Source: Myxococcota bacterium
GTDB lineage: Bacteria > Myxococcota_A > UBA9042 > DTJE01
Assembly (NCBI GenBank): GCA_029975745.1
Contig: JARKOL010000126.1
Coordinates: forward strand, 1-42,665
Length of the DNA: 42,665 nucleotides
Reading direction: 5' to 3'
The notes below the pieces were generated by a model. That model did no database searches and was not told where the DNA came from. It was given only the letters and a program-made list of their open reading frames with translations. This document shows, piece by piece, positions 1-7,972 of the stretch; within the stretch, counting starts at the first letter, position 1, and each line of letters begins with the position of its first letter. The position numbers and the translations under genes were made by a program.

Positions 1-2760
1 AACTGCACCCTGGAGGACACGTGCCTGGGCGGCAGTTGCGTGGGCACCCCGATGGACTGCGACGACGGCCTGGTCTGCACCACGGATGGGTGCAGTGACG
101 GCGCATGTCGGCACAGCCCGGCACCGGGACACTGCTTCATCCAGGGGGTCTGCTACGTCGCGGACGAAATCAACCCCGACAACATCTGCCAGAAGTGCGA
201 TCCACCCCGGGTCCAGACCGTCTGGGGTCACAACAACGGCGCGACGTGCGATGACGGAAACGCCTGCACGTTCGATGATACCTGCAACCGTGGCGGCTGC
301 GACGGAACGACCTACGGGTGCGATGACGGACTGGCCTGCACGATGGACGTCTGCACGGGCGACGGCGGCTGCGACTTCGTGGTCCAGCCCGGCTTCTGCC
401 TGATCGAGGGGCGCTGCTACCAGGCCGGAGACAGCCACTTCCTGACGTCGTGCAAGGCCTGCATGCCCCTGGCAAGCCAGACCGACTGGACGGACCTGAC
501 CATCCCCTGTGACGATGGCAACGCGTGCTCGAAGGACGACGTCTGTCAGGACGGGTTCTGCACGGGCCTGCCCTACGTCTGCGACGACGGCATTTCCTGC
601 ACGACCGACCGCTGCGACGGGCTGGGGGGCTGCTCCTACGCCGTCCAGGTGGACAAGTGCCTGATCGGCGGGGTCTGCCGCAACGCCTACGCCACGAACC
701 CGGCTAACGTCTGCCAGGTCTGCCTGCCCAGCCTGTCCCAGACGAGTTGGCGGCACAACGACGGAGCCGCCTGCGACGACGGCGTCGCATGCACCCTGGG
801 CGACTACTGCCTTGGCGGCGCCTGCAACGGGCTTCCGTACGTGTGCGACGACGGCCTGTTCTGCACGAACGACATCTGCAACGGGGCCGGCGGCTGCACC
901 TACGAGCGCCAGCCGGAATACTGCCTGATCCAGAACCAGTGCGTGCTGGACGGCGAACGCAATCCCGCCAACACCTGTCAGGAGTGCGATGCCGTCGCGT
1001 CCCCCACCACCTGGATCGGCATCAGCGGGCCGCCGTGCAACGACGGCAACGCCTGCACGCTGAATGACGTCTGCACCAGCGGCGCGTGCGTCGGAACCCT
1101 GCACCCCTGCGACGACGGCGTGGTCTGCACGGCCGACATCTGCGACGGCATGGGCGGCTGCTCGTTCCCCCTGGCGCCGGGGTGGTGCCGGATTCAGGGC
1201 GTGTGCTGGCCCCAGGGTGCGCCGAAGCCGAACGACACGTGCCAGGCGTGCGTCCCGCAGGCCAGTACCAGCGACTGGACGGTGCTGGACGTCAACGAAC
1301 CCGAGATCTGCAACGGCATCGACGACAACTGCGACGGAATCACGGACCCGGAAAACACGTTCGGCTGCGTGTTCTACTACGTGGACGCCGACGAGGACGG
1401 ATTCGGGAACGGGGGCATCCCGCCGCGCTGCCTGTGCGCCCCCGAAGGGAACTATCGGGCGACCGTCGCGGGGGACTGCAATGACGACAACCCCTCGATC
1501 CACCCCGGTGCGACCGAGATCTGCGACTGGGTCGCCGGGCCCGGCTCGGCCCCCATCGACAACGATTGCGACGGACTGTTCAACCCGGAAGGCACCATGG
1601 GATGTGCGTTCTACCATCGCGACAATGACGGCGATGGACACGGCGTTCCGGGCGACTTCCGCTGTCTGTGCGAGCCGCAGGGCGTCTATAGCGCATTGAG
1701 CCCGACCGACTGCAACGACAACAACCCCTACGCATGGCTGGGCGCGCTGGAGATCTGCGACGGGCACGACAACGACTGCGACGGCCAGACCGATCCCGAG
1801 GGCGCGCTGGGGTGCTCGTTGTTCTACCGGGACGCCGACGGGGACGGATTCGGGGTCGGCTCGGAAAGCAGGTGTCTGTGCGGCGTCACCGGGGAATACA
1901 GCGCCACGCGCGCCGGCGACTGCGACGACGGAAACCCCGACGTGAATCCCGACGCCTTCGACGCGTGCAACGGCATCAACGACGACTGCGTCGGCGGGAT
2001 CGATGACGCCCCGCTGGCACTGATGTGCCCCACGGACCCGGGCGCGAACCTGAACGGCACCGTATCGTGCCAGGGTGGCGGTTGCCAGTTGATCTGCAAT
2101 GGCGCGATTCTCGCCCCGCCGCAGGGGGCCTGGCACGACAACGACGGCGTCCTGTTCAACGGGTGCGAGTGCCAGGATGACGCCTACTCGGTCGAGAGCA
2201 GGCACGACGTCTGTTCCAGCGCACGCGACCTTGGGGAAGTCAAGGACGACGGCGGCGTTCGCGTCGTCCAGGCGAACCTCGCGGCCCCCGGCACGTCGGA
2301 TTGGTGGCGCATCCGGGCCACCGACCTGACGCCCACGACCGAACCCGACGGCTGCGACAAGTTCAACTTCAAGGTGATCTTCCTGGACAACCCCGGGGAC
2401 GGGTTCCGGATCGACGCCTTCCGTGGGGGCTGCCAGGAGTTCAGGCGCATCTGCAGCAACGGAACGACGGTCGAGTGGGCCACCAACTTCCGGGACGCCT
2501 CGGGCCGTGGCGAGTGCGCCTGCTCGCCCCACCAGATCGACCTGTGTGACCCGCCCGAGGATCTGGCCGACTGCATCCGGAGGGTCGGCATCCAGAACTG
2601 CGGGTCGTGTCCGGGCATGGGGCAGCCCAACGCCAACCTCTGCACCGACAACTCCGAAGACTTCTACATCCGGGTCTTCCGCAAGGCCGGGGCGGCGCCG
2701 ACGTGCGCGAACTACCGACTGGAATTCTCGAACGGCAAGTACCCCTACAGCGGCAACTAG
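1..2760 (+). CDS. Cysteine-rich secreted protein with CTDC-type and MopE metal-binding repeats (5' partial)
   Basis: The frame is open from base 1 (NCTLEDTCLGGSC...), so the listed GTG at 40 is internal and the true start lies upstream of the window. About 919 residues are visible. The first ~410 form five units of roughly 87 residues rich in CDDG.ACT.DD.C and C.I.G.C motifs, resembling Dictyostelium CTDC repeats. Then come three MopE-type units: EICNGIDDNCDG, a calcium-loop-like DADEDGFG / DNDGDGHG / DADGDGFG, and GDCNDDNP. The C-terminal ~200 residues (TSDWWRIRATDL...) look like a pre-peptidase-type beta-sandwich with more cysteines. In MopE-like families such repeats bind copper or calcium on the cell surface; that role here is inferred. 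The gene ends 29 nt before a small DsbD-alpha-like lipoprotein gene, which could matter for disulfide formation. A surface adhesin or matrix protein is an alternative. Confidence 0.85.
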   Translation, partial: NCTLEDTCLGGSCVGTPMDCDDGLVCTTDGCSDGACRHSPAPGHCFIQGVCYVADEINPDNICQKCDPPRVQTVWGHNNGATCDDGNACTFDDTCNRGGCDGTTYGCDDGLACTMDVCTGDGGCDFVVQPGFCLIEGRCYQAGDSHFLTSCKACMPLASQTDWTDLTIPCDDGNACSKDDVCQDGFCTGLPYVCDDGISCTTDRCDGLGGCSYAVQVDKCLIGGVCRNAYATNPANVCQVCLPSLSQTSWRHNDGAACDDGVACTLGDYCLGGACNGLPYVCDDGLFCTNDICNGAGGCTYERQPEYCLIQNQCVLDGERNPANTCQECDAVASPTTWIGISGPPCNDGNACTLNDVCTSGACVGTLHPCDDGVVCTADICDGMGGCSFPLAPGWCRIQGVCWPQGAPKPNDTCQACVPQASTSDWTVLDVNEPEICNGIDDNCDGITDPENTFGCVFYYVDADEDGFGNGGIPPRCLCAPEGNYRATVAGDCNDDNPSIHPGATEICDWVAGPGSAPIDNDCDGLFNPEGTMGCAFYHRDNDGDGHGVPGDFRCLCEPQGVYSALSPTDCNDNNPYAWLGALEICDGHDNDCDGQTDPEGALGCSLFYRDADGDGFGVGSESRCLCGVTGEYSATRAGDCDDGNPDVNPDAFDACNGINDDCVGGIDDAPLALMCPTDPGANLNGTVSCQGGGCQLICNGAILAPPQGAWHDNDGVLFNGCECQDDAYSVESRHDVCSSARDLGEVKDDGGVRVVQANLAAPGTSDWWRIRATDLTPTTEPDGCDKFNFKVIFLDNPGDGFRIDAFRGGCQEFRRICSNGTTVEWATNFRDASGRGECACSPHQIDLCDPPEDLADCIRRVGIQNCGSCPGMGQPNANLCTDNSEDFYIRVFRKAGAAPTCANYRLEFSNGKYPYSGN

Positions 2761-2789
2761 ATCCTGCCGGAACACAAGGAGCAAGCGAC

Positions 2790-3248
2790 ATGTCCCATCG
2801 ACACCCCTCGGCTCACCTCCCTGTCCGACGCCCCCCGTGTCGGGCGTTCCTGGCCCCCCTGCTGGTCCTCCCCCTGCTGCTGGCCGCCTGTGGGGACAAG
2901 GGGGCGCCCTACACGATCGAGGCCCCTGCCGTGACCTTGTCGGCCGAGGGTCAGGGGCAGGTCGCGATCCGGTTCGTCCCCCGCGCCGGATTCAAGTGGA
3001 ACGACGAGTTCCCCGCCCGCCTTCGGGTCGTGGACGCGGGCACGGCCACGCTGTCGAAGTCGGTCTTCACCCATGCGGACAAGGACTTCCAGGACCAGGG
3101 CGGAACCGGTGTCCTGGTGCTGGCCGTCAACGCCTCCGCCCCGGGTGCCACCACCCTGAAGGCCACGGCCGACTTTTCGGTGTGCAACGACGACGAGTGT
3201 CGCATCTTCCGAACGATTCCGGTCGAAGTCCCGATTCAGGTGCAGTAG
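2790..3248 (+). CDS. Small lipoprotein with DsbD N-terminal-like CX4C motif
   Basis: 152 residues. The ORF track starts it at 2607 inside the previous gene, but the ATG at 2790 has AAGGAG about 8 nt upstream and opens directly into a signal peptide. The hydrophobic stretch FLAPLLVLPLLLAAC ends in a good lipobox, so a lipid-anchored periplasmic protein is expected. The rest is a beta-rich domain ending with FSVCNDDECRIF. A Cys pair in this setting (CDDxxC-like) resembles the N-terminal DsbD/ScsB alpha domain, which passes electrons to periplasmic thiol proteins. The transmembrane and thioredoxin parts of DsbD are absent. It follows the cysteine-rich gene by 29 nt and is probably cotranscribed with it, so it may help handle that protein's thiols; this link is inference. 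Confidence 0.75.
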   Translation: MSHRHPSAHLPVRRPPCRAFLAPLLVLPLLLAACGDKGAPYTIEAPAVTLSAEGQGQVAIRFVPRAGFKWNDEFPARLRVVDAGTATLSKSVFTHADKDFQDQGGTGVLVLAVNASAPGATTLKATADFSVCNDDECRIFRTIPVEVPIQVQ

Positions 3249-3259
3249 CGGACACAAGG

Positions 3260-6145
3260 CTACTGCGAGATCCGGCAGGACACCTGGTAGTCCCAGGCGG
3301 TCCCAGGCTCGCCGCCGATCACCCGGACCGTGAAGGTGTCGTTCTTGCCCTTGGTGAACAGGCCGTTGACCGAGCCGCTGCCCGGCCCGGCAATGCCGCC
3401 CGGATACCGGGGATTGCCCTCATAGCTGGACTCGCCCCGCCAGCCGGTGTTCACGACCTGCATGCCGTCCGGGTAGTCGGCCAGGAACATGTCCGGAATG
3501 GAATAGGCATCGAATCGCAGGTCGAACACGGCCCCCTTCGGGATGTCCGAGATGTCCCAGGTGTCGATGGTCCCCGAAGACCCCCCGGACCCGGCCGCCT
3601 TCCACGAGTTGCAGATGGTCAGGTCGTACTCGCGCTCCGGAACCTCGCCGATCACCACCATCGCGGTTCCGGAGGCCAGGTTGTCGCCGCCGGCCTGGAC
3701 CACCGCGTACACGCCGAACGAGCCCTCGCGGACGAACCGGTGGAACACGGTGAACCCGGCGCGCCCCCCCTGGACCGTGGCCACCTGCTGCCCCAGCGCC
3801 TCGGGCGAACCGTCCCCGAAGTTCCACTGGAACGTGACCTGGCCCACGCCCGAGGGCAGACCGGTCGCCTCCATCGTGAAGGGATACTCGTTCTCCATGT
3901 CGCCCGCCAGGAAGGACGGCACGATGGTCAGCCGCGTGCCCACCGACACCTGCGCGCGCGCGTCCGCGATCTGCTCGCCCGTGTCCGTCCGCACCAGGAC
4001 CGCCGTCAGGATGTACGTTCCCGGAAGGGTGTACTCATGACGGATGACCGTCTGCGACCGGCCGCCCGAGACCGTCTCGACCGCGGCGTCGGTCGTGCCG
4101 TCCCCGAAGTCCCATTCGAACCGGACCTCGGTCAGTTCCGACGGAATCCTGGAGGCGGCCAGCGTGAAGGCGTACTGGCGCCCCACATCACCGTCCTCGA
4201 TCCCCGGCGGGTCGATGGTCAGCGACGTGTCCACCAGCACCTCGACGCGCGGCAGGCTCGTCGGATCATTCAGGGCATACGGCAGGCCGATCGCCCCAAA
4301 GAAGCTGTCGTACAGGTGGACGTTCAGGTCGTACGTGCCGTCCTCCCCCTCCTTCGGCGCCCAGTTCTGTCGGGCAATCCCGTCGGCGGGCATCGTGACT
4401 TCGACGATCTTCCGGGGCGGCGGCTGAGGCTCGCCGTCGGCGACGACCGGGAACGCGACGAATGCGGCGCGCAGGCCGTCCGCGTTGATCGCATCGGCCC
4501 GCAGGGTGACGTTTTCGGCGATGGTGACCTTGCGGGGACTTGCCTGAAGCCGGGGCCTGGGGGACTGCATCAGCATGCGCTTGTACTGGAACAGCACGAT
4601 GTCGATGCTGCTGATGCTGCCCAGGCCGATCTTTGACAACAGCTTGTTGGTCTCGGACAGGGTTTCCATCAGCGGCGACAGATCCGCGGAGACGCCGGCG
4701 TACACGTTCCACTCGGGGCCCTTGTACTGCCGATCATTCGGGTCGAACGGCAGCGCCAGCGCCAGGTCGGTCCCGGCAAAGAGCTTCAGACCGACGGTCT
4801 TGGCCGACAGCAGTTCCCAGTGCGCCAGCTGGATGGACTTCGCCAGCACGCCCCGGAAGAACGGCTCCACCTGGATCTTGAACTCGTGCTTCATGCCGCC
4901 GTCGAGCTTGCCCAGCGTGACCCCCTCACCGACATCCTCGCGCTCCTTGATGGGATAGAAGCCCTGCCCGCTGGCGTATCCGAACCCCAGTTTCACCTCG
5001 ATCCCCTTGTCCACCTTCGGCCCGGTCAGTTTCACCTCGCCCGCCGTGTATCCGACGGTGATTCCGACGCCAACCTCCGGCTTCAGCACCGGCGCGATGC
5101 CGATGGGGCCCAGGATCGGGATGAACGCGAACGGAATGCTGCCCAACTCCTGCACGCACTCCAGCTTCCCGGTCAGGCCGCCCGACAGGCTGACCTCGCC
5201 CACCGAGCCCGTGATGCCGGCACTGCCCCGAAGGTAGAAGTCGAACTGCTCGACACTGCTGGAAAACCACCCCTTCACGATCCGGACCTCGGCCACCGCG
5301 CGCAGACTCAGGCGCTGCTCCAACTGGAAGCCGCTGAACCCCACGTTCACGACGCTGGTTTCGCCCTTGCACTTCAACTTCGGCAGCGACAGGGCGCCGT
5401 ACAGGACGCCCTCCTCGCCGTCGTCGGGCGGCGGCTCGACCGCCTGGGATCCGTCACGACTGCTGCGCACCACGCGCGTCCCGTCGTCGTCCAGGACCAC
5501 ATCAAAGACGATCGGCGGTCCCTCGGCGATGACGTCCAGTTCCTCGAAGACCTCCAGCAGCGTCGCCGGCACCGTCTCGAAAGTCCGCCGCCCGCCCCCG
5601 TCCTCGACCACGTCGATGACCCGGTCCAGAAGGCCGCCGACATGACCGCCAAACAGGACCGTGCCCACGTCGATCGTCCCGGTCGCGGCGTTCCGGCGCA
5701 GCGTGACCAGCGCCCGATCGCGCAGGTCGGGATCCGGATACTCGATGGCAATCACGTCCTCACGGGACACCAGCACCGCCTGCGGCGTCAGCCCGGCAAT
5801 CGCGGCCACGACCGTCGCGGGGGTCGCCTTGCCCGAACTGACCGAGATCACGGCGGAGCCGGGCTGGAAGGAGGCCGCGGTCAGCTCGCCACTCTTGTTG
5901 ACCCAGACCACCTCCGGCGCGCTGGATTCGAACTGGAAGGACGCGCCGTCCACGACGCTGCCGTCGCCCCGGCGCACGACGGCCCGGATTCGCGCCTTCT
6001 GCCCCACCTCCGTGAACACGAAGAAGCTGTCCGAGGTGATCTCGACCCAGCCATCACCACCCGGGCCGGAGTCCCCGCAACCGGACAGCATCAGTACGCC
6101 CGCCAGGATCGAAAGCACCGCTCCCAGGAATCGTCCGCGCCCCAT
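3260..6145 (-). CDS. Large PKD/Big_2-domain lipoprotein
   Basis: 961 residues from the ATG at 6145, which is preceded by GGGAGGT and opens into a lipoprotein signal (GAVLSILAGVLMLSGC); the longer ORF start at 6181 lacks these. Residues ~35-115 look like a bacterial Ig-like Big_2 domain (VGQKARIRAVV ... SAPEVVWVN). The centre (~120-560) is beta-rich and unassigned. The C-terminal third holds two PKD domains with the hallmark FEWDFGDGT and FQWNFGDGS, followed by a tail with two cysteines (LTICNSW ... YQVSCRISQ). PKD domains usually sit outside the cell in adhesive or matrix proteins. It is convergent with the preceding lipoprotein gene (11 nt between stops). The exact role is unknown. Confidence 0.85.
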   Translation of the reverse strand: MGRGRFLGAVLSILAGVLMLSGCGDSGPGGDGWVEITSDSFFVFTEVGQKARIRAVVRRGDGSVVDGASFQFESSAPEVVWVNKSGELTAASFQPGSAVISVSSGKATPATVVAAIAGLTPQAVLVSREDVIAIEYPDPDLRDRALVTLRRNAATGTIDVGTVLFGGHVGGLLDRVIDVVEDGGGRRTFETVPATLLEVFEELDVIAEGPPIVFDVVLDDDGTRVVRSSRDGSQAVEPPPDDGEEGVLYGALSLPKLKCKGETSVVNVGFSGFQLEQRLSLRAVAEVRIVKGWFSSSVEQFDFYLRGSAGITGSVGEVSLSGGLTGKLECVQELGSIPFAFIPILGPIGIAPVLKPEVGVGITVGYTAGEVKLTGPKVDKGIEVKLGFGYASGQGFYPIKEREDVGEGVTLGKLDGGMKHEFKIQVEPFFRGVLAKSIQLAHWELLSAKTVGLKLFAGTDLALALPFDPNDRQYKGPEWNVYAGVSADLSPLMETLSETNKLLSKIGLGSISSIDIVLFQYKRMLMQSPRPRLQASPRKVTIAENVTLRADAINADGLRAAFVAFPVVADGEPQPPPRKIVEVTMPADGIARQNWAPKEGEDGTYDLNVHLYDSFFGAIGLPYALNDPTSLPRVEVLVDTSLTIDPPGIEDGDVGRQYAFTLAASRIPSELTEVRFEWDFGDGTTDAAVETVSGGRSQTVIRHEYTLPGTYILTAVLVRTDTGEQIADARAQVSVGTRLTIVPSFLAGDMENEYPFTMEATGLPSGVGQVTFQWNFGDGSPEALGQQVATVQGGRAGFTVFHRFVREGSFGVYAVVQAGGDNLASGTAMVVIGEVPEREYDLTICNSWKAAGSGGSSGTIDTWDISDIPKGAVFDLRFDAYSIPDMFLADYPDGMQVVNTGWRGESSYEGNPRYPGGIAGPGSGSVNGLFTKGKNDTFTVRVIGGEPGTAWDYQVSCRISQ

Positions 6146-6409
6146 CGACCACCTCCCTTGGGAACGCCGGCCCCCTCGCAAGGAAGCCCGACCGTCCCCG
6201 ACACTCTGGATTCAGTAGGGCAGACTCGCATCCCTGGCGGCCGAAGTCAACTTGCCGCCGACGCACTTGACGCCGAGGCCCGAAGGTCCCGACGCGTTGC
6301 GAGCCGAAGCGCCCTGGGACGGATGCAGCGCTTCAGCCGCGGGGTGCCAGGCCCCAGAACTACGTTCGAATGGTGGGATTGGGACAGGTTCGATGGGGGG
6401 ACGGCGCGC
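6146..6409. other. Intergenic region with a GAAGCGC/GCGCTTC stem
   Basis: These 264 bases lie between the 4-haem cytochrome stop and the PKD lipoprotein start, both on the minus strand. I see no supported gene. A 7-bp inverted repeat (GAAGCGC at 6306-6312, GCGCTTC at 6328-6334) could end the cytochrome transcript, although no T-run follows. The stretch 6289-6350 also has weak resemblance to the inverted form of the repeat beside ssb. Confidence 0.4.
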
Positions 6410-6790
6410 CTACTTCTTGTGGCAGTCGTTGCAGAGCGTGGGCGCCTTGGTGTCGGCCTTCTTGGCCTTCTCGGCCTTGTGGCACTTCTGGCAGCTGGCG
6501 TGGTAGGCGTCCTTCGAAGAGGGGGTATCGCCTTCCTTGGCCGCCTTGTGACACTCGCCGCACTTCGGCTTGGACTTGTCGCCACCCTTGAAGTTGTGGT
6601 GGCACTTGTCGCACTTGATGTCCTTGGCGTGCGTCGCGTGGTCGAACGTCACATCGCCGCGCTTGCTCTTCACGGTGACCTTCGCGGGCTCGCCCGCGAA
6701 GCCCGTCGCCTGGAACGAGCCGATGACCAGCATCAGCGCCCCGGCCGCCAGCAGCAGCGCCCCCGCGACATTCTTCGAAAACACCTTCAT
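6410..6790 (-). CDS. Small tetrahaem c-type cytochrome (c3/c7-like), periplasmic
   Basis: 126 residues from the ATG at 6790 (SD GGGAGGTCAGG); the ORF track extends it wrongly to 7063 through the intergenic region. An uncleaved or cleavable signal (~10-31, ALLLAAGALMLVIGSFQATGFA) is followed by four CXXCH sites at Cys60, 77, 100 and 120. FDHATHAKDIKCDKCH is the typical start of class III cytochromes (c3/c7), where the extra histidines supply axial ligands. The mature protein is lysine-rich, as in periplasmic shuttle cytochromes such as PpcA, though PpcA has three haems. It is the last gene of the conduit cluster and is separated from the 13-haem gene by a 97-nt gap with a strong hairpin. Likely role: carrying electrons across the periplasm to the conduit. 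Confidence 0.88.
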   Translation of the reverse strand: MKVFSKNVAGALLLAAGALMLVIGSFQATGFAGEPAKVTVKSKRGDVTFDHATHAKDIKCDKCHHNFKGGDKSKPKCGECHKAAKEGDTPSSKDAYHASCQKCHKAEKAKKADTKAPTLCNDCHKK

Positions 6791-6820
6791 GACCTGACCT
6801 CCCATGGGTTGGAAATCCAC

Positions 6821-6840
6821 CCGCTCCGGCCCCGGAGCGG
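6821..6840 (-). promoter_or_regulatory. Strong hairpin in the leader of the tetrahaem cytochrome gene
   Basis: CCGCTCCGG and CCGGAGCGG form a perfect 9-bp inverted repeat with only two bases between (about an 8-bp stem with a 4-base loop). It lies 31-50 nt upstream of the ATG and after the 13-haem gene stop. There is no T-run, so a classical terminator is unlikely. An RNA-processing or stability element that sets separate expression of the small cytochrome is plausible. Confidence 0.5.
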
Positions 6841-6873
6841 CACGCGGCATGGACGCAGGTCCAAGCCGAGTAT

Positions 6874-6889
6874 TTCGGTCCGAATTATC
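6874..6889 (-). promoter_or_regulatory. GATAAT -10-like box beside TTCGGACCGAA palindrome
   Basis: On the minus strand GATAAT (6884-6889) overlaps the 13-haem stop and abuts an 11-bp palindrome TTCGGACCGAA (6874-6884). It could be a secondary promoter with an operator for the tetrahaem gene. No good -35 is visible, so support is weak. Confidence 0.25.
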
Positions 6890-7964
6890 ACCCGCCGTGG
6901 CACATTTTGCACATCTTTGTGTCCCGACCCGCCGTCGGGTTCCAGCCCTTCGGGTGCGGGCTGCGCCCGGCCGTGCCGCCGACCCGGTGGCACGTGATGC
7001 AGTTCGATGCGGCGCCCCGGTCGTGGCACGACGCGCAGGACACGATGTCCCGGCGAGCCGCATCCCCGTGGAAGTCCGGGGACTTCACATTCATGGCCCA
7101 GCCGGCCGGATGGGGCGAGGCCCGATCACCACGCCGCTGCCCCTGGGCAACGCGCGCCTCCTCGTGACACGTCTGGCACTGGCGGGTCGAGTGGCACTTC
7201 AGACAGGCGGCCGGGTCCGTGCGCGCCTCGATCGGATGACGCGTCAGGAAATCGCCCCGGTGGACCAGTTGCCGATCGACCTGCTCCGAGAAGCGCAGTG
7301 CCTGGGGCATGCCCTCCAGACGATTGTGGCAGTCCGAGCAGGAATCCTGGCGATGGCAGTGCGCGCACACGTCCCCGTCGGTCTTGGCCAGGCTGCCGTG
7401 ACGGGCCATGAAGTCGGCATCGTGCGAGAACAGCGCGGTGGGGCGCGACGGGTTCTCGGCCAGGTCGCCGTGGCATGCCTTGCAGTCGATATCCCGGAAC
7501 TCCTTGCGATGGCAGGACATGCACATGTCGTGGTTCATCGGGCGGGCCGCCTGGGACGGCGCGGTCCGCTGGGCCACCCCGGCGTGGCACGGTTCGCACT
7601 TGCCCTCGGACACCTCGACGTGCAGCGCGTGGCTGAACAGGACCCCTTGGGACGCCGGACGCGGCGTCCACGTTCCCGGATTGGCCGGGTTCGTGTGGCA
7701 CAGGCCGCACTCGCCGTCATTCTTCTCGTGGCAGTCCAGGCACTGGGCCTCGCGGTAGCGCATCGCGGACGTGACCTGATCGGACTCGATGACCGCCTGG
7801 TGGCAATCCGAGCAACCGATCTCGTTGTCGATGACGTGTAGCTTGTGGCTGAACTTGATCCGGTCCTCGCGCTTGACCAGGGATCCGCATGCGAACACGG
7901 TCCCCAGCCCGACGGCCGCGATCGCCACCATCCAGATTCCCTTGGACACGTGCAGTCGCTCCAT
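6888..7964 (-). CDS. 13-haem c-type cytochrome, periplasmic component of the conduit
   Basis: 358 residues from the ATG at 7964, which sits 8 nt after the beta-barrel gene stop and has an AGGTG SD. The N-terminus has a hydrophobic segment ending TVFAC26, which could be a lipobox although Phe at -2 is atypical; otherwise it is a membrane anchor. I count 13 CXXCH sites: CSDCH, CLDCH, CGLCH, CEPCH, CMSCH, CKACH, CAHCH, CSDCH, CLKCH, CQTCH, CASCH, CITCH, CKMCH. Many histidines preceding them (FSHKLH, FSHALH, FSHDADF) are probable axial ligands. By position between barrel and shuttle it corresponds to the MtrA/OmaB role: a haem wire that plugs the barrel from the periplasmic side. Its haem number differs from MtrA (10) and OmaB (8). 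Confidence 0.9.
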   Translation of the reverse strand: MERLHVSKGIWMVAIAAVGLGTVFACGSLVKREDRIKFSHKLHVIDNEIGCSDCHQAVIESDQVTSAMRYREAQCLDCHEKNDGECGLCHTNPANPGTWTPRPASQGVLFSHALHVEVSEGKCEPCHAGVAQRTAPSQAARPMNHDMCMSCHRKEFRDIDCKACHGDLAENPSRPTALFSHDADFMARHGSLAKTDGDVCAHCHRQDSCSDCHNRLEGMPQALRFSEQVDRQLVHRGDFLTRHPIEARTDPAACLKCHSTRQCQTCHEEARVAQGQRRGDRASPHPAGWAMNVKSPDFHGDAARRDIVSCASCHDRGAASNCITCHRVGGTAGRSPHPKGWNPTAGRDTKMCKMCHGG

Positions 7965-7972
7965 CGGACACC

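Noticed and set aside
40-42. GTG at 40 as the start of the cysteine-rich gene
   Set aside because: The frame is open back to base 1 with the same cysteine-repeat pattern and there is no SD or signal peptide.
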